Below, piece by piece: positions 7,358 to 14,719 of a DNA stretch of 21,237 nucleotides. The notes beneath the pieces are model-generated. The model was not told the origin of the DNA. It ran no database searches and was given only the letters and a program-made list of their open reading frames with translations. The DNA comes from JAQXDR01 sp038138625 (GTDB taxonomy: Bacteria; Pseudomonadota; Alphaproteobacteria; Rhodobacterales; Rhodobacteraceae), in the NCBI GenBank assembly GCA_038138625.1, contig JAYQEA010000072.1, positions 1-21,237 on the forward strand, in the 5' to 3' direction. How positions within the stretch are numbered: position 1 is the stretch's first letter; each line of letters begins with the position of its first letter. Both the position numbers and the translations under genes were made by a program.

Positions 7358-8806
7358 ATGGAAAATGCTAATAAATATTATATAAACGGAACTTGGGTTG
7401 ACCCGATCGACGCCCGTAGTTTTGATGTCATCGATCCCTCGACAGAAGAAGTGATCACCCAAATCCCGCTCGGAGGACAGGCTGATACGGACGCTGCGGT
7501 ATCGGCTGCCAAGACCGCTTTTGCGACGTGGCGGCTCAGCTCCAAGGCAGACCGTTTGGATCTGCTGAAATCACTGGCCGATGTCTATGCCCGCCGTTAC
7601 GACGACATGGCGGGGGTCATCAGTCAAGAGATGGGCGCCCCCATCGATATGTCCAAAGCCCAGCAATCCGCGACGGGTTCGGGGCACCTAAAAGCATTTA
7701 TCCGTGCGTTTGATGGGTTCGAATTTGAATTTCCTCTTCGGGAGGGGGCTGAAACCACACATATCATTCGCGAGCCTATTGGTGTTTGCGCTCTGATCAC
7801 ACCATGGAACTGGCCGATGAACCAGATTATGCTCAAGGTTGTCCCCGCGCTTGCGACTGGGTGCGCTATGGTTTTGAAACCCTCCGAGCAGTCACCATTG
7901 TCTGGCGTGCTGTTTTCCGAGATCATGCACGAGGCCGGCGTCCCTGCCGGTGTCTACAATATGGTAAATGGCGATGGTCCGGGTGTCGGCAGTCAACTGT
8001 CGGCTCACAAAGACGTGGATATGGTCAGCTTTACCGGATCCACACGTGCAGGCCGCGCCATTACGATTGCCGGTGCGGAAACGGTCAAACGTGTCAGCCT
8101 TGAACTTGGTGGCAAAGGAGCCAACATTGTCTTTGCCGATGCCGACGAAAAGGCCGTCAAGCGTGGGGCATTGCATTGCTTCAACAACACCGGCCAATCC
8201 TGCAATGCGCCAACCCGGATGCTGGTCGAACGGTCGCGATATGATCAGGCCGTTGCAGAGGCCAAAGCCGCTGCAGACGCGACCTCTGTCAATTCCTCGT
8301 CGATCGAGGGACGACATATCGGCCCGTTGGTCAGCGAGATGCAGTTCAACAAAGTTCAGGACTTGATCCAGCGCGGCATTGATGAAGGCGCGCGACTGGT
8401 TGCAGGGGGCGTTGGGCGTCCCGAGGGGTTGAACCGAGGTTTCTTTACAAAACCAACAGTCTTTGCCGACTGCAACAACCAGATGGACATCATGCGCCAA
8501 GAGATTTTTGGCCCAGTTCTATCGATGATGCCATTCGATTCCGAAGAAGAGGCCATCGCGATTGCAAATGATACGGAATATGGCCTGACAAACTATGTCC
8601 AGACCTCTGATCCAGAGCGGGCGCGTCGGGTGGCCCGCGCCGTACGAAGCGGTATGGTGGATATGAACGGAACAGCCCGTGCACCGGGCGCGCCCTTTGG
8701 CGGCATGAAGCAGTCCGGCAACGGTCGGGAAGGTGGCCCTTGGGGCCTTGAAGAGTTCGTAGAGGTTCGCGCGATCGGTGGTTGGCCGGTAGAAGACTCC
8801 GCCTGA
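7358..8806 (+). CDS. NAD(P)-dependent aldehyde dehydrogenase family protein
   Basis: The 482-residue protein has the full ALDH core: PWNWPM with Asn151, LKPSE with Lys174, FTGSTRAG (225-232) in the Rossmann domain, ELGGKGAN with general base Glu249, and NNTGQSCNAPTR with nucleophile Cys282. The C-terminal oligomerisation motif FGGMKQSGNGREGGPWG is intact. It oxidises an aldehyde to the acid using NAD(P)+. The substrate is not readable from sequence, although the QSCNAPTR version of the cysteine loop marks a subgroup distinct from betaine aldehyde dehydrogenases. The ATG at 7358 has only a weak site (CAGG about nine bases upstream) but matches family starts (YYINGTWV). It is monocistronic, with a strong terminator about 50 bp downstream. 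Confidence 0.93.
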   Translation: MENANKYYINGTWVDPIDARSFDVIDPSTEEVITQIPLGGQADTDAAVSAAKTAFATWRLSSKADRLDLLKSLADVYARRYDDMAGVISQEMGAPIDMSKAQQSATGSGHLKAFIRAFDGFEFEFPLREGAETTHIIREPIGVCALITPWNWPMNQIMLKVVPALATGCAMVLKPSEQSPLSGVLFSEIMHEAGVPAGVYNMVNGDGPGVGSQLSAHKDVDMVSFTGSTRAGRAITIAGAETVKRVSLELGGKGANIVFADADEKAVKRGALHCFNNTGQSCNAPTRMLVERSRYDQAVAEAKAAADATSVNSSSIEGRHIGPLVSEMQFNKVQDLIQRGIDEGARLVAGGVGRPEGLNRGFFTKPTVFADCNNQMDIMRQEIFGPVLSMMPFDSEEEAIAIANDTEYGLTNYVQTSDPERARRVARAVRSGMVDMNGTARAPGAPFGGMKQSGNGREGGPWGLEEFVEVRAIGGWPVEDSA

Positions 8807-8856
8807 TCTGCACGAATAAAAAGGTGATCACAGAAAAGTCCTGCGACACAGTAAAT

Positions 8857-8889
8857 ACCCCGGTCTCTTGTACGGGGTTTTCTTTTTTT
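8857..8889 (+). terminator. Rho-independent terminator of aldehyde dehydrogenase gene
   Basis: The stem ACCCCG (8857-8862) pairs with CGGGGT (8873-8878) around a 10-base loop, followed by a T-rich tail (TTT-C-TTTTTTT to 8889). It starts 51 bp after the dehydrogenase stop. Confidence 0.85.
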
Positions 8890-9081
8890 GTCGAATTGGC
8901 CGGTATGGTGTCGGGCACGGCAGTGGGGTCCCCTATGCGATTTTGGGTGGGTGATGGCCTATCCAGATACGCAGCCTTGTCTAACTTCCCACGCAATTCG
9001 GGGATGCTTCAGCACGCTAATTGCAAAAATTGAATTTCTTTAAGGCTGATGTCACGCCAGGCCAGAGGCAATAGACGTTGT

Positions 9082-9189
9082 ATGACCAAGGATTTGAGCC
9101 ATGTAACCTTTGTGGTCAGCGGCCTTGATGTCACCGAAGAGTTGCAGACAACGATATTCGACGCGAAAACCCTTCATGAGTGCGGCTAA
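9082..9189 (+). pseudogene. Possible truncated small gene (35 codons)
   Basis: An ATG at 9082 opens a 35-residue frame ending at TAA (9187-9189). The N-terminal part, HVTFVVSGLDVTEELQTTIFDA, resembles from memory the start of small (about 120 aa) hypothetical proteins in which a similar segment is followed by GCDDA. Here the similarity stops after IFDA, and the frame ends eight codons later. The remaining expected domain is not visible in any forward frame of the following 250 bases. I therefore suspect a remnant cut by deletion, though a chance ORF is possible. There is no good Shine-Dalgarno. Confidence 0.25.
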
Positions 9190-9276
9190 AGGCAGCAACA
9201 CATATTATCAATCGGCCTACAGTTCAGACCGGGCCCGCGTAGGGAAGGTGAGGGGCGCGATAAGTATTTCAATGAT

Positions 9277-9296
9277 CCAGACACACGTGTGTCTGG
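9277..9296. repeat. Perfect 20-bp palindrome
   Basis: CCAGACACAC (9277-9286) is followed without a spacer by its exact reverse complement (9287-9296). There is no T-tract on either side, so it does not look like an intrinsic terminator. The length fits a dimeric regulator's operator, but no adjacent gene starts here. Confidence 0.6.
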
Positions 9297-9443
9297 GGTG
9301 CACAGCGACATCCTTTAGGCATGGTTGCGTCAGTATACCCGAGCCTAAAGACGGTCGTCTGCGCGTTGGGCAGTCTGGAACAGTCCCACGCGAAACCTTG
9401 TTGATTTACACCGTCGTCCATTCCTGATGCGTTTGCTGGTCCG

Positions 9444-10565
9444 TCAGGATTGATACTCCAAGACTGCCGAGCCGACAGAGTAGCCTGCGCCGAACGAACA
9501 GATCATCCCAGACTCACCATTTTCGAAATCGCTGGAGTTCTGTGCAAAGGCAATCACAGAGCCCGCAGATGATGTATTCGCGTAATCTTGCAAAATATTG
9601 GGTTGTTCATGCGGTTCCGGCACCCGGCCCAAAACCTTGCGTCCGATATAGTCGTTCATGGATTTGTTGGCCTGATGAAGCCATAGCCGTTTCAGTGCGT
9701 CCGCGGATATGCCTTCTTCCTTCATGTGATCGGCAATGTGACGGCTGACAAGAGGCAAAACCTCTTTGAACACCTTGCGGCCATTTTGCATGAACTGCAT
9801 GTCACGGCGATCTTCCATTTGGGCATGTGTGCGCCGTAAAAACCCGTTGTTGTTGCGTATGTTGTTTGAAAACTGTGTGGCGCAGCGCGTAGATCTGACA
9901 ATAAACTTCCCAGCCTTGGCGTCATCCTCACGCTCTATGACCAGGGCTGTTGCGACGTCTCCGAAGATGAAATGGCAATCTCTGTCGCGCCATTCCAGAT
10001 GGGCTGAGCAGATTTCAGGGCAGATCACCATGGCTTTACGGACGGATCCCGTCCGCACCATATCGCAGGCGGTCTGCAAACCGAATGTCGCGGAAGAACA
10101 AGCAACATTCATATCATAGGCAAAACCCGCAGCGCCCAGCAGATCCTGGATCTCGACTGCAATCGCAGGATAGGCCCGTTCGTGGTTAGACGCGGCGCAC
10201 AAGATGCAGTCTATCTCCGAGGCATCAACACCTGCCATAGAAAGAGCCTTTTGCGCGGCATCTACTCCGATTTCGGCCATGTAGCTTGGTGCATCGTCCG
10301 GGCGTGCGGGTAACATGGGATGCATCACTTCGGGGTCAAGGATGCCAGATTTGTTCAACACGTAACGGTTTTCGATGCCGCTTGCAGCCACAATGAAATC
10401 TGCCGATGATGGTGCCATGGGCTCTATGTCGCCTGCCGCAATTGCGTCGGCATTCTTGTTATTTTGCAAATCGACATAGGCATTATATGCCTCGACAAGC
10501 TCTTTGTTGGTTATGACCTGCTCGGGGGTAAAGACGCCCGATCCAGTGATGGCTGGTTGATGCAT
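9444..10565 (-). CDS. Beta-ketoacyl-ACP synthase III (FabH-like, long form)
   Basis: This 373-residue thiolase-fold enzyme has the KAS III triad: Cys156 in NVACSSATFG, His297 in LHQANKSM and Asn330 in YANTSSAGS. It would condense an acyl-CoA with malonyl-ACP. It is about 50 residues longer than housekeeping FabH, with an insert near residues 33-50, and resembles the accessory KAS III group (for example Pseudomonas aeruginosa PA3286, which takes medium-chain acyl-CoA). This is a recollection of family resemblance, not a search result. The ATG at 10565 has AGGGGG about nine bases upstream; an in-frame start 123 bases further up gives a non-family extension. A palindrome about 75 bp upstream may regulate it. 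It follows the FAD oxidoreductase by 166 bp on the same strand. Confidence 0.9.
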   Translation of the reverse strand: MHQPAITGSGVFTPEQVITNKELVEAYNAYVDLQNNKNADAIAAGDIEPMAPSSADFIVAASGIENRYVLNKSGILDPEVMHPMLPARPDDAPSYMAEIGVDAAQKALSMAGVDASEIDCILCAASNHERAYPAIAVEIQDLLGAAGFAYDMNVACSSATFGLQTACDMVRTGSVRKAMVICPEICSAHLEWRDRDCHFIFGDVATALVIEREDDAKAGKFIVRSTRCATQFSNNIRNNNGFLRRTHAQMEDRRDMQFMQNGRKVFKEVLPLVSRHIADHMKEEGISADALKRLWLHQANKSMNDYIGRKVLGRVPEPHEQPNILQDYANTSSAGSVIAFAQNSSDFENGESGMICSFGAGYSVGSAVLEYQS

Positions 10566-10640
10566 TGTTAACGACCCCCTGAACGTGCTGAAAATGTACG
10601 CTGCCTTTGGGTTCAGGTCCAGTGGTGCCAACGCGGTGAT

Positions 10641-10657
10641 GCCATTTCGAAAATGGC
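10641..10657. promoter_or_regulatory. 17-bp palindrome upstream of fabH-like gene
   Basis: GCCATTT (10641-10647), a 3-base centre, then AAATGGC (10651-10657) form a perfect inverted repeat, 75 bp upstream of the KAS III start. It suits a dimeric repressor site in the promoter zone. The binding protein is unknown. Confidence 0.4.
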
Positions 10658-10731
10658 GTAGCGCGACCCGCTGCCAGTTCTGTGACATCGCGGCACAGGA
10701 TCAAAAAACCGAAGAGCCCAAACCGGCGAGA

Positions 10732-12099
10732 TTATTGCCAGCGAACACCCTGTCGATCCAGCTCTGCCTGAACCTCTGTGATGCTAACATCGTCCAAAGC
10801 GCACCGGCGGTGCAATGACAGGGCTGCGACGATGCCAGCACCTTGGCCCGCAACAGCGCAGCAGGCCATATTGCGGGTGGCAGCATGGGCAATCTTGTCA
10901 CCACCGATTGCACGGCCCGCAACAATCAAACCCGCAGGGCCATCGCGCGCCAACAAAGAGCGCAGCGGAATCTGCATGTAACGGCCGGTTGTCGGCAGGA
11001 TCAAGATGCCGTAGCCATCAATAAATTCAGGGTATATTCCGATGCTATCATCAAACCGCCCCTGACCGCGTACGTCCTGTTCGGTCATGTCGTAGCGCGC
11101 GATTATCTTGCGTGTATCACGGATGCCTATCGACATGCCAAAGTTACGCAACCGGACGCCCGCGCAACCCGGTGTATATTGTCTCAGGGCGTCAATCGCC
11201 ATCATAGCCTGACGTCTGCCTTCGATTTCAAATTTTGTAAGGCTGTCTGGATCGGTGCCGTCACAGCCTGCCAGATGCACGAGGTTCATGTAGGTCATTT
11301 CACCACTGTCATGCACTGCCCCCCAGGTGCCACCGATGGTATTCAGATCTGCCGGAATCAAACCATCTTTTTGGGCGGCTTCGAACGGTTTTCGCAGGAA
11401 AGGCGAAAACATCTTGTCCTCTTTGCCATCCGTTTCCACGGTCCATTCTCCGCTGGACCAGTCCGAGTAGGTCATTGGATCCGCCCGCACGCCCGCCATA
11501 AATTGTTTTTTATCCACACCGGCCAAATGAAACATCACGCTTGCGGCTTGCATCTGTTCGACCGGGGTCTTGTCCGTACTGGCCCCTGCGCGCTGAGCCA
11601 CATCCGCGTCGCCGGTTGCATCGACCACGCGATCAGCCAAAATAGCCTCGCGGCCAGCTTTGCTTTCGACGATGATGCCCTTGATGGCGCCATCCTCTAC
11701 AATCGGTGCAACAAATTGACGGTGTAGCATGGGATGAATGCCGGCCTCTTCGACCAGCCTGTCTGCAACCAGTTTGAAGCCCTCGCTGTCCAGCTCGTAA
11801 CTCAGCGATTGGCTTTCGGGAACGGCTGCACCCATGGCTTTGGCTCTGTCCTCGAATTCGCGCCCGATGCCGCCGGCCTCTATAGTGTGTTCGTGCCGAT
11901 ACCACGCAAAACCTTCGACGCCCACGACTGTGATATTGCCACCAAAGCAGCCAAACCGGTCCAGAAGGGTGACATCCACCCCCATCCGCGCAGCCGCCAG
12001 CGCGGCTGCCAGACCGCCAGGGCCCGACCCGACCACCAAAACGCCAGTGCTATGCACGACGGGGACGCTGCGCGCCGGCTCCAGGATGGTCGTTTGCAT
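10732..12099 (-). CDS. FAD-dependent oxidoreductase (FAD_oxidored family), substrate unknown
   Basis: The 455-residue flavoprotein starts with a Rossmann dinucleotide site, VVGSGPGG (22-29), then DRFGCFGGN (47-55), which is typical of the FAD_oxidored (PF12831) group. DATGDADVA (160-168) and the C-terminal AGRAIGGD (394-401) complete FAD binding. There is no signal peptide or membrane segment. The ATG at 12099 overlaps the repressor's stop as TGATG, so translation is coupled; AAGGA lies about ten bases upstream. An in-frame ATG 51 bases earlier lies inside the repressor gene and is less likely. Its place in one transcript with a GlpR-type repressor, opposite glpD, suggests a role in glycerol, glycerol-3-phosphate or polyol metabolism. 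The actual substrate is unknown. Confidence 0.85.
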   Translation of the reverse strand: MQTTILEPARSVPVVHSTGVLVVGSGPGGLAAALAAARMGVDVTLLDRFGCFGGNITVVGVEGFAWYRHEHTIEAGGIGREFEDRAKAMGAAVPESQSLSYELDSEGFKLVADRLVEEAGIHPMLHRQFVAPIVEDGAIKGIIVESKAGREAILADRVVDATGDADVAQRAGASTDKTPVEQMQAASVMFHLAGVDKKQFMAGVRADPMTYSDWSSGEWTVETDGKEDKMFSPFLRKPFEAAQKDGLIPADLNTIGGTWGAVHDSGEMTYMNLVHLAGCDGTDPDSLTKFEIEGRRQAMMAIDALRQYTPGCAGVRLRNFGMSIGIRDTRKIIARYDMTEQDVRGQGRFDDSIGIYPEFIDGYGILILPTTGRYMQIPLRSLLARDGPAGLIVAGRAIGGDKIAHAATRNMACCAVAGQGAGIVAALSLHRRCALDDVSITEVQAELDRQGVRWQ

Positions 12100-12872
12100 C
12101 ACGAGTTTTCCTTTTTGGTTTGCAAGACATTCACGCCCCAGTCGGCACAACGCTGCATGAGGGATTGTGGCAGGGTTGCATCTGTCACCAGCGTCTGAAG
12201 TTCTGCAAGCGACGCAATACGCGCCGGCGCCGTCCGCTGTAACTTGGAATGATCTGCAACAGCCACAGCGGTGCGAGACTGCGAAAGAATGACCTGCGCC
12301 ACGCGCACCTCATCAAGGTCAAAATCCAGCAGATCCCCGTCAAGATCCAAGGCCGAACATCCAATGACTGCCACGTCAAATTTGAACTGCCTGACAGTAT
12401 CAACTGCCAATGTGCCAACCAAACCGCCATCCGCAGCGCGCAAACGGCCGCCGGTCAGCACAACCTCGCATTCGGAATTACCTGCCAGAATTGTTGCCAC
12501 ATTCAGATTATTGGTCACCACCAGCAAACCTGTATGATGGAGCAACGCTTGTGCGACTGCCTCGGTGCTGGTGCCAATGTTCAGAAAAACCGACGCATTA
12601 TGCGGCACCAGATCTGCAACGACGCGCGCCATTGCTTGCTTTGACGCATGGTTCAACCGGCGACGCTCCTCGTAGCCAATATTGGCGGTACCCGAAGGCA
12701 GGACTGCTCCACCGTGTACACGTTCCAGTCTGCCTGACTCTGTCAGGTCCGCTAAATCGCGTCGGATTGTTTGATGTGTGACCTCGAAATATCTGGCCAA
12801 AGCGTCAACTGTGACCCGTCCCTGACGCCGGGCCAGGTCTAGGATTTGGGGGTGTCGCAATGTTTGAGTCAT
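12099..12872 (-). CDS. glpR: DeoR/GlpR family transcriptional repressor
   Basis: This 257-residue DeoR-type regulator has an N-terminal winged helix-turn-helix (about 19-45; VTHQTIRRDL is the recognition helix), the linker RVHGGAV (51-57), and a C-terminal sugar-phosphate sensor with NIGTSTEAVA (98-107), LTGGRLR (139-145), DVAVIGCSALD (166-176) and VADHSKLQR (205-213). Divergence from glpD and resemblance to GlpR make glycerol-3-phosphate the likely effector; this is inference. The ATG at 12872 begins the usual MTQTLRHPQILDL start, and only a weak AGATG lies upstream. A long open frame extends 300 bases further up but crosses the operator region and the glpD start, so I reject it. One of the two direct-repeat operators begins 14 bp upstream of this start, which implies autoregulation. 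Confidence 0.9.
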   Translation of the reverse strand: MTQTLRHPQILDLARRQGRVTVDALARYFEVTHQTIRRDLADLTESGRLERVHGGAVLPSGTANIGYEERRRLNHASKQAMARVVADLVPHNASVFLNIGTSTEAVAQALLHHTGLLVVTNNLNVATILAGNSECEVVLTGGRLRAADGGLVGTLAVDTVRQFKFDVAVIGCSALDLDGDLLDFDLDEVRVAQVILSQSRTAVAVADHSKLQRTAPARIASLAELQTLVTDATLPQSLMQRCADWGVNVLQTKKENS

Positions 12873-12885
12873 AAGGGCATCTTTT

Positions 12886-12902
12886 CGAATATCCGCGAAA
12901 AT
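12886..12902. promoter_or_regulatory. Putative GlpR operator 1
   Basis: CGAATAT (12886-12892), three bases, CGAAAAT (12896-12902): a direct repeat with exact 10-bp period. It lies 14 bp before the repressor's start codon. It matches operator 2 in layout (CGAAnAT-N3-CGAAnAT) and recalls the CGAACAT half-site of E. coli GlpR operators. Confidence 0.55.
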
Positions 12903-12921
12903 ACGGTGGCTATAGATCGTA

Positions 12922-12951
12922 TTTGTATCATTAGCGTATATATGAATTGAA
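12922..12951 (-). promoter_or_regulatory. Possible glpR promoter (-35/-10)
   Basis: On the minus strand TTCAAT (12951-12946) is followed, after 18 bases, by TACAAA (12927-12922), a fair sigma-70-like pair about 50 bp upstream of the repressor's start. Operator 1 would lie just after the start of transcription and operator 2 just before the -35. The match is by eye only. Confidence 0.3.
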
Positions 12952-12953
12952 AA

Positions 12954-12970
12954 CGAACATTTTCGAACAT
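12954..12970. promoter_or_regulatory. Putative GlpR operator 2
   Basis: CGAACAT (12954-12960), TTT, CGAACAT (12964-12970): two identical heptamers one helical turn apart, 63 bp upstream of the glpD start. A possible glpD -35 (TTGAAA, 12947-12952) lies directly in front of it, so binding here would block polymerase. Confidence 0.6.
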
Positions 12971-13032
12971 CTTTTTCTTTCTTTTTGATATTGATCCGAT
13001 TACTCCTGCGGCGTCGACTTAAGGAGATTCTG

Positions 13033-14607
13033 ATGACCAACGCACCTGTAGATTTGTTTGTTATAGGAGGCGGCATCAATGGATGCGGTATTGCACGCGA
13101 CGCCGTGGGGCGCGGTTTAAGCGTTGCCTTGGCAGAGCGGGATGATCTGGCCCAAGCGACATCATCCGCATCGACCAAGCTGTTTCACGGTGGTTTACGC
13201 TATCTTGAATTTTTCGAATTCAGACTTGTGCGCGAGGCCTTGATCGAAAGAGAAACACTGTTGCGCGCCATGCCGCACATAAGCTGGCCAATGCGGTTTG
13301 TGCTTCCGTTTCATGGCGAAATGAGATTTGACAGCGATACTCCGACGTCGCGCTTGCTCACGCGGGTGATGCCGTGGATGAAGGGACGGCGCCCGTCTTG
13401 GCTGATCCGATTGGGGTTGTTCATGTATGACTACATGGGCGGTCGCAAGATTTTGCCAGGGACGCGCACTTTGGATCTGCGCATTGCGCCAGAGGGCGCC
13501 CCCTTGGATCCGAAACTCGAATGGGCCTATGAATATTCTGACTGCTGGGTTGAAGATTCGCGGTTGGTGGTGCTGAACGCCCGAGACGCCGAGGCGCGTG
13601 GCGCGCGGATCATGACCCGCACAGAGGTTGTCAGCGCTATTCGTACCACCAACATGTGGGAAATCACCACGCGTGACACGGATACCGGCGCAACCCAAAC
13701 GCATTATGCAAAGATGTTGGTCAACGCGGCTGGTCCATGGGTGGCGTCTGTCATCCAGGGCGCGTTGCGTTTGAACTCGCAAGAAGGTGTGCGATTGGTC
13801 CGGGGTAGCCATATCGTTACAAAGCGGTTGTATGATCATGACAAGTGCTACTTTTTTCAGGGAACGGACGGACGTATCATCTTTGCAATCCCCTACGAGA
13901 CGGATTTCACGCTCATCGGCACGACGGATGCGGATCATCCCGATCCTGCAGAAAAGCCCGTTTGTACAGATGCAGAGCGGGATTATTTGCTGGCCTTCGC
14001 CAGTCGTTATTTCAAAAAACCTGTGACAGCGGACGATGTTGTGTGGAGTTATGCGGGTGTGCGTGGTCTGTATGACGACGGCGCCGATAGCGCGACGGCG
14101 GCGACGCGTGAATATGTGTTGTCTGTTGATGACACAGGGGGCGCACCGGTGCTCAATGTCTTTGGTGGAAAGATCACGACCTATCGAAAACTGGCCGAAC
14201 ACGCTTTGGAAAAGATTGGGGCGCATTTGCCCGTCAGCGCCAAATGGACGGCAGGCGTCGCCTTGCCCGGAGGCGATTTCGCCGTGGACGGCGTTGAGGA
14301 TCTGATTTCCGGTCTGCGCACTGATTTTTCATTTTTGGATGATCGGTGGGCCAGGCGCCTGATCAAGGCCTATGGCACGGACGCGCGTCAAATCCTCGGC
14401 GCCGCGCAAAGCGCTGCAGACTTGGGATTAAATTTTGGCGTTAACCTTACCGAGGCTGAGGTTGTCTGGCTTATGCAACATGAATATGCCTGTCGTGCCG
14501 AAGACGTTCTTTGGCGGCGGACCAAACTGGGTCTGCATCTGACACAGGCGCAGGCTGATGCTTTGGACAATTGGATGACACAGCGGCGTGTGGCACTGGC
14601 GGGCTAG
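13033..14607 (+). CDS. glpD: Aerobic glycerol-3-phosphate dehydrogenase
   Basis: GlpD is a peripheral inner-membrane flavoprotein that oxidises glycerol-3-phosphate to dihydroxyacetone phosphate and passes electrons to quinone. The 524-residue protein has the FAD site VIGGGINGCGIARDA (10-24), STKLFHGGLRYLE (47-59) typical of GlpD, a central VNAAGPW segment, GTTDADH, and the WSYAGVRGLYDDG segment; the C-terminal alpha-helical DAO_C domain is complete. The ATG at 13033 is set by AAGGAG (13021-13026) with a six-base spacer; an in-frame ATG at 12985 has no such site. It is divergent from glpR, with two putative GlpR operators between them, so repression lifted by glycerol-3-phosphate is expected. 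No glpF or glpK is seen in this window. Confidence 0.95.
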   Translation: MTNAPVDLFVIGGGINGCGIARDAVGRGLSVALAERDDLAQATSSASTKLFHGGLRYLEFFEFRLVREALIERETLLRAMPHISWPMRFVLPFHGEMRFDSDTPTSRLLTRVMPWMKGRRPSWLIRLGLFMYDYMGGRKILPGTRTLDLRIAPEGAPLDPKLEWAYEYSDCWVEDSRLVVLNARDAEARGARIMTRTEVVSAIRTTNMWEITTRDTDTGATQTHYAKMLVNAAGPWVASVIQGALRLNSQEGVRLVRGSHIVTKRLYDHDKCYFFQGTDGRIIFAIPYETDFTLIGTTDADHPDPAEKPVCTDAERDYLLAFASRYFKKPVTADDVVWSYAGVRGLYDDGADSATAATREYVLSVDDTGGAPVLNVFGGKITTYRKLAEHALEKIGAHLPVSAKWTAGVALPGGDFAVDGVEDLISGLRTDFSFLDDRWARRLIKAYGTDARQILGAAQSAADLGLNFGVNLTEAEVVWLMQHEYACRAEDVLWRRTKLGLHLTQAQADALDNWMTQRRVALAG

Positions 14608-14662
14608 CTTTATAACATTCCTGAGCGGATACCTTCGGGTCACTCCCCCCCCGGCAAGCCAT

Positions 14663-14692
14663 AAAAAAAGCCGGCCCAATCTTGGGCCGGCT
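14663..14692 (-). terminator. Rho-independent terminator of pnp
   Basis: AGCCGGCCCAA (14669-14679) and TTGGGCCGGCT (14682-14692) form a perfect 11-bp stem with a two-base centre. On the minus strand it is followed by seven T residues (A-run 14663-14669). It lies 28 bp past the pnp stop. It may also slow transcription from glpD on the other strand, but that side lacks a T-tail. Confidence 0.92.
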
Positions 14693-14719
14693 CAAACGCA
14701 TCAGACGATCCAGACGCAA

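Larger units (their letters stand above)
8890..9443. other. Long convergent intergenic region between ALDH and fabH-like gene
   Basis: Both flanking genes point inward, so neither needs a promoter here, yet about 550 bp remain after the dehydrogenase terminator. Contents are the possible broken small gene at 9082-9189 and a perfect 20-bp palindrome at 9277-9296. No RNA gene is recognisable. A 105-codon forward frame at 9110-9427 has no coding character and I leave it out. Confidence 0.4.

Noticed and set aside
9277..9296. Palindrome read as a LuxR-type lux box
   Set aside because: It has the right length, but the ends read CCAG..CTGG rather than the usual CTG..CAG arrangement, and no luxI/luxR gene is nearby.
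9110..9427. 105-codon plus-strand frame in the ALDH-fabH gap
   Set aside because: It spans the perfect palindrome, has no ribosome binding site and no protein-like pattern.
10695..10731. Weak hairpin plus T-run after the FAD oxidoreductase
   Set aside because: A six-T stretch is present on the minus strand, but the stem is only about three base pairs, too weak to call a terminator.
10843..11727. 294-codon plus-strand open frame
   Set aside because: It lies wholly antisense to the FAD oxidoreductase, which has intact family motifs; the frame has no recognisable domain and is a mirror of GC-biased codons.
12873..13178. 102-residue N-terminal extension of the GlpR-type repressor
   Set aside because: It would cross both operators and the glpD start; the sequence is low-complexity and basic, and family members start at MTQTLRHPQ.
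13195..14226. 343-codon minus-strand open frame
   Set aside because: Antisense shadow of glpD; composition rich in Arg, His and Gln with no motif.
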